Source: Pseudocercospora fijiensis CIRAD86 (taxonomy: Eukaryota > Ascomycota > Dothideomycetes > Mycosphaerellales > Mycosphaerellaceae). Taken from it: a stretch of DNA of 64,000 nt. A program made the position numbers and the translations under genes. Positions 10,615-21,200 of this stretch are shown here, in pieces. How positions within the stretch are numbered: the stretch's first letter is position 1; the number at the start of each line of letters is the position of its first letter. Location: assembly GCF_000340215.1 (NCBI RefSeq), contig NW_006921535.1:4636596-4700595 (forward strand), written 5' to 3'. The notes beneath the pieces are model-generated. The model was not told the origin of the DNA. It was given only the letters and a program-made list of their open reading frames with translations, and did no database searches.

Positions 10615-11260
10615 TAAGTTACGACGCCTCGTAAGAAGGGACCTACTACTTCTACGGGTCGTAATAAGACCGGAAATAGTAGAACGGGTATAGTATATTA
10701 ACGTAAGAAGGCTGCTACTACTACCGCTAGCTCTAGTACTAGAAAGGGCGTCGTAAGTAAGGCTCCGCGTAAGACGACGGCGGGTAAGGCTCTACGTAAG
10801 ACGACGACTAGCGCTTCTACTACTAGTAGTAACAATCGTACGAAGCGTCGATAGCGTCTAGGAAGTAAGTCCTATTTATAGCCGGTAGCGTAGCCGGTAG
10901 CGTAGCCGGCATTCTTACTATCTTTTTACTAATCCTTCTTTAGCCGTAGCCCTCCGTAAGATTCGGAAGTATTAGAGGAGTTCTAATCTCCTACTCCGTA
11001 AAGCTCCTTTCCGACGACTTATTCGCGAAATTGCCTAGTATTATATACTAGACCTTCGCTTCTAAGCCTCCGCGCTAGGCGCCCTTTAAGAGGCTATAGA
11101 AGCCTACCTAGTTCGTATCTTCGAATATATATTTCTCTTCTACCTCTTTTCGAACTATACTAATACTATTTTAGCGGTTAACCTTATAGCTATCTACGCG
11201 AAGCGTATAACAATTATAGATAAGGATTTCAAAGCACTCGATTAGATTCTAAAAGGCTAG
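10615..11260 (+). pseudogene. histone H3-like pseudogene, copy 2, with two introns
   Basis: Exon 1 (to 10864) encodes a basic tail with H3-like phrases (KAPRKTTAGKALRKTT) ending in KRR-RL. Intron 1 (10865-10943) starts gtaagt and ends tttttactaatccttctttag, with a branch site. Exon 2 (10944-11124) gives VALRKIRKY, RSSNLLLRKAPFRRLIREIA, LDLRF, ASALGAL and EAIEAYLVRIFE, close to canonical H3 through alpha-N, alpha-1 and alpha-2. Intron 2 (about 11125-11184; donor GT apparently mutated to AT, branch tactaat, end ttttag) is followed by NLIAIYAKRITI and DKDF, the alpha-3 region. RIP stops replace Gln codons. The intact splice architecture says this was once an ordinary intron-bearing gene, not a retrocopy. 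Confidence 0.85.
10865..10943 (+). other. intron 1 of H3-like copy 2, carrying GCCGGC repeats
   Basis: Donor gtaagt, branch-like ttactaat and acceptor cttctttag are all present. The middle holds three units of tagccggtagcg type (10880-10910), the same mini-repeat found dispersed over 7.2-12.3 kb. Confidence 0.75.
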
Positions 11261-11487
11261 AATATCTATATTCGAGATAGTACTAGGTAGGATAGATATT
11301 CTAGTAGGAAGGATGTTCGTAGTATTATCTATAAGCTTTTCTATATACGAAATAAGCCGCTATTATACGGCGCTATATACCGCGCTCTAAATACTCTCTA
11401 AGTATATATATATATAGTATAGTATACTTTATTAGCCGTACGGAATAGAAGTCTTCGAAAATCCTAGTAGTACTAAGGAGTAAAAAG

Positions 11488-11529
11488 GCCGGCTACGCTG
11501 CCGGCTACGCTACTAGCTACGCTACTAGG
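11488..11529. repeat. GCCGGCTACGCT mini-repeat cluster, largest
   Basis: Four units of 12 bp: gccggctacgct twice, then two decayed units (actagctacgct and actagg). The unit is self-complementary at GCCGGC. Confidence 0.75.
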
Positions 11530-12291
11530 TTTTTTAAAGAACTAAAAGAAGATAGACATTCCGGTTGATTTGTATTAGTTTAGATTTTTATAAAAAGAAA
11601 ACAGGGAAAAATAAGGAAGGTTAAAGAGCCTAATACTTATAGTTATAGGTATTATTCCTGTTTTCTAGACTATATTATATGCCTGCCTTCGCAACTCTAC
11701 CTAATACTTACTCTAAATATCCTTATACTCTACCTACTAGAAATTCAACTAGGTACCTAGACCTATAGCTGCCTCTATATATTTTACTATCTTCTATAGG
11801 TTAAAGAACTCCTCTATAGTAGCCTCTACCTCCTTATATAATACAAAGTTACTGCCTGCCCTACCCTTTATATCTCTTAAATAACTAAGAGTTCTAAGGA
11901 ACGAACTAGCATTCGGCCTTAGTATAGCGAGTAACTAGTAGAACGTTATATAGAGCTACTTTATAGCTCTTTTATATACTATACTAATACCGAGGGAGGA
12001 GCTATCCTAGTACTTAATATTAGAGAATAGTTTAGTTAGAAAGTATTAGAACTTCTTAAGGAGGGCTTCTAGGGAAATCGATAAGTTTTACCTAGATCTA
12101 GATAATAACATTCTACCGAAGAGTTAGGGAATTAAATAGCGAGCGAAAGGATAAAATTCATACCTAATAAGTGCAGTTTCTAAACTAAACTATAATAGCT
12201 TGTATATATGTATGCTTTTAATTAGTTAGTGCCCTTAGCTAATTGTCTATAGATTTAGGGTTATATAAGTACCTTCCTATAACTGAAAAAT
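11530..12291. other. RIP-mutated sequence with one inverted repeat
   Basis: No recognised gene on the plus strand. On the minus strand a protein-like stretch between about 11700 and 11950 (SSFLRTLSYLRDIKGRAGSNFVL in pieces) is readable through RIP stops but unassigned. Arms agaaaacagg (about 11600) and cctgttttct (about 11662) can form a stem with a loop of about 50 bp. Confidence 0.4.
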
Positions 12292-12314
12292 GCCGGCTAC
12301 GCTGCCGGCTATAC
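12292..12314. repeat. GCCGGC mini-repeat cluster (last)
   Basis: Two units, gccggctacgct and gccggctat. Confidence 0.6.
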
Positions 12315-12479
12315 TCTCGTATCTTATAAAGGGCTTGCTTCGAGTTACGTAGACATTCTTATACTTCTTAGAAACCGATAAATTCTATAGTTCGAACTAG
12401 CTAATCCTATAGTTGCTTAGCAAACCAACCTAAACCAAACTAGATCTTCGGCTTAGCAAACTAAACTAAACTAACCCGA

Positions 12480-14160
12480 ACTACTACGGGGTCTAGAAAT
12501 CCCGAACCTCTCGTTTTATAATATACTATATACTACTATAATAGACGATATTACGGAGCTAGAACGACTTCGGTAACTATTCTTTAACCTTACTAAACTA
12601 TTTAAACTTTTACTATCGCAATAGGAAACGATATAGGCTATATTAAGCAATATTTACTCGCGTACGATTATATCGCGTTTAGGCAAGAATTTAGATATAT
12701 AAGGCCGGACAACTAAGAAGCAGTACTTCGGCTATATTAAACGACGACGTAATAGTAATAGTAAGGGCAAAAGTAAGGAAAACAAGGACCGTAACGAGAG
12801 CGCCTCTAAAGAAGAGACCTGTATTAGATAACGTTAGAAGCCTAAATTCAAACTAGTTGCGCCTTATAAAGTGTCCTTTATTATTATAATATACCGGCTA
12901 GAAGGTATTCGATAAGAGCCTATATATATTACGAGAGGCTAATTCGAAGGCAGATATATCTACGACCTAGACCTTCTTAGAAGCCGGAAGTTAAACAAAT
13001 ACGTCCGCAATATAATTAAGACTAATATAAACAACTCTCTAAGAGCTAGACTTATTATTAACTTTATCGGCAATACCTTAAACGGACATCTTAGAAGCAG
13101 GCGACTATTTAGTAGCTAAAACGCGTACTAAGACGCCTATAATCTAGGTCGTTCTTCGCTATACTATAACCGTAATAAGAGACAAGTTATATAGCAAATA
13201 AGAGGCAATATTCTAGTCTAGTTAGAAGCTGCTTATAACAAGGCTACTAAGCTAGGTCTACACTTCTATAGCTTTAGAATAATAACTCCTAACGGCCTCT
13301 AAAGAGGCTTTGTATTTGCCGAGCCCGCTAGTATTAAATTGTTTCGGAAATATAGTCGTATTATACTTATAGACGATGTGTGCGATACCTGTAAGACTAG
13401 CTTCTATCTCTGCAATCTAATAGTGCCTAACGACTATCTAAAATAGCGACCTATAGCTTATATAGCCTTAGAAAGCAAGTATAGAGTTATATATACTACT
13501 AGTCTTTAATACCTAGCTTACTAGGCTAGTTATAGCGAGGTTAATAGCTATTTACTATAATAGACAGTTACTAACGACTTAGCAAGTAAGCAGTTAGGCA
13601 TTAAGACTATATTTCTAGACGTTTAACTACGCCTCTATTACTAGACTATTAGCGCTATTAGCTAGAGATTATTCGGAAGAAGTTTCTACTAAACTTACTA
13701 TATAAGAAGGTCTATAGGTGCTCACTAAGGGCACTTTATAACGTTAAGAATAATAAAGAGTGTATTTAAGCGCTTACTAATACCGAGAGGTCTTTACTAG
13801 AAGGTAATAACGACTCGGACTCTCTAGCTAGCTATTTAAGGAAGGAACAGGGCTTCTAGTACGCTAGTATATAGTATACTTACGTAAGGCGGGACAATCC
13901 TTTGCTTATATAGGTAAACTAGCCTTTCTTCCTATATAGGTATACTAGTTACTAACCTTCGTATAGAACCGTACTACCGGGCCCGTTAAAGGCTAGCACT
14001 CGGAATATAACTTAAAGGCTAAAGTTAAGAAGGTAGCTAAGGCTAACTTCTCGCTATCTAGTATTATTATCTACGTAATTAAGACTAATAGGAAGTAGTA
14101 TAATAGAGCTATTAAGGCGGCTAATAGGAGCTAGTAACTGCCTTTCTTTCGATATACTAT
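12480..14160 (+). pseudogene. MULE (Mutator-like) transposase remnant
   Basis: Reading through RIP stops gives an N-terminal region, then LHFYSFRIITPNGL, GFVFAEPASIKLFRKYSRIILIDDVCDTCKT (about 13300-13405), which matches the family pattern of a hydrophobic strand ending in the first catalytic Asp, preceded by an aromatic-x-x-P-x-S-I/L block. Near 13968-14030 comes NRTTGPVKG-HSEYNLKAK, matching the conserved block N-x-T-T-S-x-V-E-G-x-H-x-x-L-K of fungal MULEs. A frame change near 13690-13960 suggests small indels. Terminal inverted repeats were not found by eye. MULEs are cut-and-paste DNA transposons. Confidence 0.75.
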
Positions 14161-15440
14161 TAGTAGTATAGAAGTCTTCTAGCAATTGCTATATTTAGTC
14201 TAGGTCCTTCTAGCTAAGCAATACTCGAAGGCTTTAGCTTACGTTAAACTCGGTATACTATAATAGAGCCGATTTAAGCGTTACGAGATCTACGACCTAC
14301 TAGTAGAGTATATATATTATTTCTAGGCGACTTATTATCTACCTTACTAGTATATCTAGATTAATACTAAGTTTGAAGACAACCCTATTAGTAAGGGTAT
14401 TACTAAGACCTACGTACGGCGGCTTAAAGAGGCAGATAGCCTTAAAGCGACTAGCGTCTACTATAAATAGTAATAGGCAATTATACTAGCTATTAAGGAC
14501 GACGACGAGGTATTCCTTTCTTCTCGGCGTAATAACGATAATATAGGCGCTTTTAAGCGGACTAACTACCTTTAGCTATACTCGCTTCTTAAGAACGTTA
14601 AGGTTAACTTTTATAAGAAGTCGGACGAGGTAAGAACGCGCCTATCGGCGCTATAATATCGCTTCTTTATAAACTAGTTATCGTCTAATTATACTGCCGA
14701 GATAACGCGTATATCTTCTCTTCTATCTTTTAATAACTTCCTACTATAATAATAATAACTGCCGCTACTATAGTAGCTAGACGAGACTACCTACCGGCTA
14801 GAGACAATCTTCGAAATACACGTAGAAGAGACGGAAGATATCGTTACGATAGATAAAGACAATATAGACGGCCTCTTAGTAAGAGCTAGAATAGACAATA
14901 ACTCGATAGCGGCGGTAAGCGAGTAGTCTAACGAAGAAGCGACTACTATAATACGAGATCTATAATATACGCCTCGCGGATATATTATCTATATAATACT
15001 ACCTCGTATTCGAGATATAACGGCGACTATACTAATACTAATACTAAGCGACTCGCCGTTTCTAATAGGTCTTCTAGTAGGCTTATATTATAGCCTAGGC
15101 TACCCTTAGTATTAAGCACTCGATCTATAGGTTATCGAGTTTAATAGGGCAATAGGTCTACGCTATAATATCTATATATACGCGCTCGAGAGAATAGTAC
15201 TATATTAGTTACTATATAGTAATAGTAGTAAGTATACGAGTAAGAGATAGCAAGAAAAGTAAGAATAGTAGGCGTAGTATATAGAGGTAGTAATACCTTA
15301 GAATATAATATAACGGCTATACTATACGTTAACTTTAGCTTTATAACTAACTTTATAATTAATAGTATTATCAGTAATATTATTAGTAGAGAACGCGCTA
15401 TACGCGAGGCCTAGCAATTAGCCGAGATAATATAGGGAAA
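14161..15440 (+). pseudogene. long downstream extension of the MULE, or a separate dead ORF
   Basis: The same strand stays protein-like to about 15300 when RIP stops are ignored: helical segments, a Gln/Leu-rich stretch near 14740, an acidic stretch near 14830-14950, and a basic Gln-rich coiled-coil-like end near 15250. No family is recognised. It may be the C-terminal domain of the MULE transposase or a second gene carried by it. The RIP signature stops sharply near 15465. Confidence 0.4.
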
Positions 15441-15464
15441 TAGGGTCTTAGCGGGAACGACGTA

Positions 15465-16015
15465 ATGGCCCTACCTCGCTTAAACAGATCTGTTGGCAGA
15501 ATACAGACTACCCCTGAAGGTGAATGTGAATGTGGTAGCTAAAATTGGAACTAGAGTGGATGTGGAGTGGAGCCGTTGCAGGCCAAGCAGCACCCGTAGC
15601 CAATGAACACATACCTCCGCTTCTCTGCGACCCAGCTCTAAATTTGGTTATACAACAACCCCAGATCTCAGCTACTTCAGCAAAAACTTTCCTGCAACCT
15701 TGCAGAGCTTAATAGAGTCAGCATCATCATCACATGTCTTGACGAGCACATGCCACTGCAACTGCTTCTTCTACCACTTGCCGCTGAAAGCCACGTAGTC
15801 CTTTGATGAACTCATTCCGAGCTGCCCTCATTATTACCCGCCTCATCACCCTCCCAATCTTCCTCATCGCCATCGCCATCGCCATCGCCATCGCCATCGC
15901 CATCGCCATCGCCATCGCCATCGCCATCCTCATCGCCATCGCCATCGAAATCGAAATCGCCATCGAAATCCTGCTCCTCCTCTTCACGTTTATAATGATG
16001 ACCATCACTTCCTCA
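15465..16015. other. normal-composition flank downstream of the interrupted host gene
   Basis: CpA and TpG are frequent here, unlike everything to the left. No plus-strand gene is supported. On the minus strand this is the region just 3' of the stop at 16016 and probably holds the 3' UTR. No clear polyadenylation hexamer is seen. Confidence 0.6.
15865..15969. repeat. hexanucleotide microsatellite (catcgc)n
   Basis: About ten clean units (15865-15928) are followed by interrupted units (catcct, catcgaaatcgaaatcgc) to 15969. On the minus strand, in the frame of the upstream gene but after two stop codons, it would encode an Asp-Gly repeat. Confidence 0.9.
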
Positions 16016-17127
16016 TCATTCTCCTCCCCCTCCCCCTCCTCCCGGATCAACTTCAACCTCTTCATTTCCTGCCTCCTCGCCACGATGCTCCTTCTTAAAG
16101 CAACCCATTTCAATCGCCATGTGGTGTCCCATTCCCGCATTACCGTTTTCACAATACCAGGGATTTCTGAAGCCCACTGGCAAGTCATTGACGCGTTCAT
16201 GATACCATTGCTCAGTACATTCGTATGGAATCAGGACTCCGCAAGGATAGATGGGACGCATTGGCACGCGACGGACCTGGGAAGGACCCATCTGGCCATC
16301 CCATGGCGTCCTGTATTTGCTGCAATTGTTCTCGTCCTGGAGAGGCTTTGAGAGGAATTCTGTAATGTTCACCGTTTGATTTTCGAATGTGATCCATGGT
16401 GGAAGATCCGGCACAGTGATGTTCGCAGGTATGGTTGTGTTCTGAATTGGGAAGCGAAGCGATGGAGATGGCGGCGCTATCGATGCGGATTCTGGCGTAC
16501 AGAGATTTGGCTGTGGCGTCGGTGTCGCAGCCAGAGGAATGGTAGTTGCTTGTCTAGGCGCGATATGCTTCCACCTTTGCGGAGCACTGGGATTTGGCTT
16601 TGGCGAGACTGGCGCAGTACCAGTTGATGGGATATAGATAGTGTCGCTCCCATCCTCTAGAGCCTTGAACCGCAGATCAGCAATGGAGCTGACAACAGCG
16701 CCTGGGATTGCAGTGACTCGTGGTAGCGTATCGGCAATGGAACTGACAACGATAGCGCCTGAGAGTGCGGTGGCAGGTCTGCTTGCGCTGGTGGTCAGTT
16801 CTGGGCCTGCTCGGACGATTGTACCAAGAGAGTTTGCAGAAACAAACCCCAGCCCCGGCAAAGATGCAGTCGATTGTCCTGAGGCGATGCCCCCACCTGA
16901 GTCCGCATACATGGAGCAGACATCGAGGTATGTAGTCATCGAGGCGATCGGTCCAGTCGAGTTCCACATCTCCGTATAGTACTTTTCAGATGGACACGAC
17001 TTGTCAGGCGAGGCGAGGTCCGCGATGACAATAATAGCGCCTCCAATTGCGAAAGCGATGACAGCGGCTTCGGTGAAGAAGGCACTCATCACCAGACTGC
17101 TGACAGCAGTGCCTGTTCTAGTAAGTC
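16016..17127 (-). pseudogene. 3' exon of the split host gene: TM segment plus secreted-type domain
   Basis: The frame is open from the insertion site to a TGA at 16016. It begins LTRTGTAVSSLV, enters a hydrophobic segment (FFTEAAVIAFAIGG and AIIVIADLA), then a roughly 300-residue tail. The tail has sites NTT, NIT, NQT, NIT and NCS for N-glycosylation and several Cys (CPSEKYY, DVCSMY, NLCTP, NNCSKY, YPCGVLIPYEC, WYCENG), typical of a lumenal or extracellular domain. It ends in a Gly run followed directly by two TGA codons. No start codon of its own is needed: the upstream part lies at 23618 and beyond. Confidence 0.7.
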
Positions 17128-17132
17128 CTTCT
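17128..17132. other. target-site duplication, left copy (cttct)
   Basis: cttct stands immediately left of the copia LTR and again at 23613-23617 immediately right of the other LTR. Five bp is the usual copia duplication. Confidence 0.85.
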
Positions 17133-17301
17133 TATCACGCACAGCGCAGTGGATTACTTACGTAATACTGCATTGCCGGCGGTTGAATTGGCTTCCTTGA
17201 TTGCCTATGTTCTGCTCTATTCTATGGTCTAAAATATAATGAAAATTCTTCAAGCCAAGAAGTCACGTGCTTGTTATGTAACTGAGCTGACGCGTCATAC
17301 A
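17133..17301 (-). repeat. 3' LTR of the copia element
   Basis: It aligns with 23446-23612 with about nine differences, most being C/T or G/A at CpA or TpG, plus a 2-bp indel near the outer end. CpA and TpG are otherwise well preserved. Confidence 0.9.
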
Positions 17302-17313
17302 CCCCCTCAGCTT
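17302..17313 (-). other. polypurine tract of the copia element
   Basis: On the minus strand aagctgaggggg directly precedes the 3' LTR, where plus-strand DNA synthesis is primed in LTR elements. Confidence 0.75.
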
Positions 17314-18289
17314 ATGCAAAAGAGGTTGCCTTCCATTTTGGGCAAGGTAGTCAATGCTTCTTTATATACAAACAAAAGAAAAATTAATCTTTTCAACTCC
17401 TTATATAGTGCTTTATTAAAACACTAAAAAAATGGTTTGAATCTATACTGTATATAAGAGAGTCTTATTTTATACCCCGATTACCCTAGAAGGATATCGT
17501 TATATAATCCGGACTGTATGTGCACCTTTATATATAGTCCCTATTACTAGGAACTGTTGTCTTCCTATGTAGTCTAAGTACAGACCGACACTATTAAGCC
17601 TTATCTAAGTACTCGTATCGTATAGTAAAGTTAGTTTAGCTAAACTGAGCCCGTTATATTATTACTATCGGTTATTATATTAATCGCATAGGTAGCGTCT
17701 ATTTGATTAGATAAAGGATTAGGTAAGATGTGTATTAGTTAAACAGATTTAATAAATTAGGATAGGTAACTTAACTAAGGACGCTACCCTTAGCTAAGAC
17801 TACTATACTATTATTACTAGCACTAATACAATCGCCGCAGACTTGTTATTAGTTAGTAGAAGTAACGTTCGAAGTAATAATATAGGCGACAATAACGTAT
17901 TAGGAAGTGAGGTTAAATCCTTTGTCCTAATTAGTCGTCGCTATTATATTAGACACTTTTATTAGCGCCAATCGATAAAGGTATACTCAATCGACTTAGT
18001 TACAATTAATAGGGGAGGGCGGCGCCTACTACCTATTGTATAGAGTTGTCTTCGTATTGCTAAAGAGGAAGAGGTTATTAGAGGAAGAGTTGCTTCCTTA
18101 TATACCCCTACAACTGTATATCTTAGTTAGTTGTTAGGTTAGGTAGTCTAGTTAGTCTTAGTTGTTTAATGAACCTCTTCTAGTTCTAAGGGCTATAGAG
18201 CTTAGTCAACCTATTAGCTAGCATGTCCTATATTACTAGATATTCGCATTATATACGACCTGATTTATGTTCTTAGCGTAGCTAGCATT
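17314..18289 (-). other. 3' non-coding part of the copia element
   Basis: 17314-about 17430 has normal composition; from there RIP-type composition starts abruptly. No coding domain is seen. A tata box-like tract on the minus strand (gtatataagg, about 18095) might come from a promoter-bearing LTR fragment, but this is uncertain. Confidence 0.5.
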
Positions 18290-21200
18290 AATAAATGTCT
18301 ACATGCCTAAGCTTAGTGTCTAACTTGCTAGCATCCGCCTTAATGATTCGAATAGTCTGTGTATTATTACAGTATAGCACCGGTATACTGTCTAAGGTAA
18401 GGCTAATATTGCTAAAGAAGCGCTTCTACTAGATCAGTTCTAAGCCTACATATAAGGCAGCTAGCAGCTCGGCTTTAGTCGTAGACTTAGTAACAGTTAA
18501 CTATCGCGCTGCTTTCTAATTAACTAGTCTATTAAATAGACTAAATATCTATCCTTCTAATAACTGTCTCGTACCCGTATAGTCGCTATAGGAAGCGTTA
18601 GAAGCTCCGTAAAATTCGTGAAGCTGTTAGCTTAAATAGGCGGTAACTGCTAGTCTATCGGCGTTGTACTCTAAGCATAGGTACCTTGTCTATAGCAGGT
18701 ACTTAACATACTAATTAGCTACGGCTATGTCCTCTTGTCGTAGGTTCTAAAGGGCCTTTAATAGTATAGAAACTGCTTTGGCTATATCCGGCCTAGTTTG
18801 AACTGCTAAAAAGTTAAGCGATCCTATACGGCTCTAGTAGGCTAGTATTGCTAATAAGTCTATATAACGAGTCTCCTTGTTAGTGGGTTTCTCGTATAGT
18901 TCGTATCTAGTTAGCAATAGTGCCTCTGCTCGCCTACTAGTCTTAGGATCAATTCTATAACGCTAACCTATCTTCTTAGTATATGCCTTTTGTAACAACT
19001 ATAGCTTCCTATTCTATCTGTTACGTATAACTTCAATACCGAGAAACTATAAGAGCTTTCCTAGGTCACTAATTTCATATTCCTTTATCAACTTCTACTT
19101 AAGGTCTATTGCCTTTTGTATATGCTATCGGTAATATAACAGTATAATATCGTCTACGTAGAAGAAGATAAATATCTGTTTGTCTAGGTCGGTGTATAGG
19201 CAGTCTACATTGTCTACTAGTTGCATGCTAAGTTTGTTTTCTAGTGTTATAGTAAAGTGGTTGTACTATAGTCGAGGTAACTCCTATAGACTATAGAGTG
19301 CTTAGATTAGTTTTAACACCTTGCCCTTCTGCTTAAATCTATTAGGCGGCCTAAGGTATAGCGTATATAGGAATATAGCATTAAGGAAGGCATTGACTGC
19401 ATCCATTTGCTTAGCTTCTAGGTTAAACTTAGCTACGATAGCTATAAGGGCTCTGAAAACTCGTGCAGCTAGTATTAAGGCATAGGTGTCTAAGTGTATG
19501 TTCTTCTAAAGGTCCCCTCTCGCATATACTCTTGCCTTGAACTTAATCAGTCGTCTATTAGCATTGCCCTTGTATTTAAATACCTAGGTAAGAGGTAGAA
19601 GATTAGGCTTATCTAGTGTGTTCAGATCTACCTATTTAAAGGTACGTGTCTTTAGTACCTTATTAAATTCAACTCTTGTAGTATGTATCTATTGTTCCTT
19701 AAACCGGCTCTTAAGTACCTGTCGCTAGTTACGTAGCTCTGCTAGTAGGTCTGAGATCTTCGGTATAAGGCTTGAATCATATTCGTCGCGTAGAAGTAGT
19801 AGCGGTTCTAGGGGATTAGGTAGATCGCTGCTAGCTTGATTATTGTCGGCGCTATTACTATATGTTGACCTAGCTTCGTGCTCTACTACTATATACAGGT
19901 TGCTAAATAGAAGGAGGTTTCTCGCTTAGTCTCGGTCGTTGACATAGTAACGGATCGCGGCTGCTCGTTGTCGCTTGTTTGGATTGTTAACACGATAGTA
20001 TAGACCTCCTATATTTAGTAAGTAACGATAAGATACATTAGCTGCTTCAATTAGCATTAGCAATTCAGCAAGCTCTATACGCAGTAAATTCATATCTATA
20101 TTATCTGCGTAACCTAGTGCGTCTACATTGTTAGCAGGGTTATAAGTACTAGCATCGTTCTTAGGTTGTTAAGGTTGCTAATTAATAGTTAGTTTAACCA
20201 ATTCACTTAGCACGTTATTACGCGGTTGTAGTATTTCGCGTAGATCAATTAGAAAGTCTTGTTTCTATATAGGCACCTATATAGGCTGTAGCTTAGTTAG
20301 TGCTAGTAATTCTTTCTAAGGTAGTAGTAGTTGTAGTCTAACAGGGTTATCTGTTAGCCTATTAACTATCATAAGTCGACTAGGCCCTATTAGTATATCT
20401 ACCCCCTTAGCTCTAAACCTAACAAGGTCTAGAGGTGTATCGTAGGCTTCTCGAAGCTCGTCAAACTAATGCTCCGAGGCGGGTGCTTATACCTCTTCGA
20501 GATTACTATATTCTTCTACAAGCTCTTAGTTAGTTATAACAATACCTAGGTTATTATTATAGCTATTATAGAACTTGGTTTCATTAAACACAACGTCCCT
20601 TGTACGTAGCACTATTATTCGTAAGGGTACCTATATCCGATAGATAGAGTGTCCCTCGTATCTATATAGGTATCTAATATAGGTTCGTAAGGCCACTTTC
20701 ATAGTGTTTAGCAGTATAGCCCTCCTTTTGCTATTAGTTGTCTCTATGCCGTAGATTACTAGATATGCCCTTACTCTAAACTAGTAGATATAGGCTACAT
20801 TCGGTTTATAGCTAGTGCCAATCTTATATAGTGTTCGCATTAGTGGATTAGCTGTCCGTAACCTTAGTGATCTATTAGCGAGGAAGGTAGCTGCATAGAC
20901 TGCTTCTAGCTATAGGTTGTGTAGAAATCCGGCGTATATTATCAAGGCTCGAGCTACCTTAATAATAGTACGGCCTACTCGCTCTGCTAGGTCCTATTCT
21001 AATGTGTATAGGGCTGTTAGCCTCTAAGTAGTGTAGTTATTACGTAGATAGGATCGAAACCGAAATCCTAATATACCCCCTTTATTATTAGATAACAAAC
21101 AAATAATGTCTCTACTAATGCTGCGTACGAAGGTAGCTAACTAGTTCCAGCACTAAAGGAGAGTTGATTCCTAGCGATTACTAATTGTCTATGTAAAGTG

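Noticed and set aside
15730..16200. Minus-strand ORF with a long Ala-Met repeat, and the plus-strand ORF with an Ala-Ile repeat (15803-16351)
   Set aside because: Both are frames of the (catcgc)n microsatellite and overlap the better-supported minus-strand exon.
17239..17427. Plus-strand ORF of 62 codons across the copia LTR edge
   Set aside because: It spans the LTR and polypurine tract and has no protein features.
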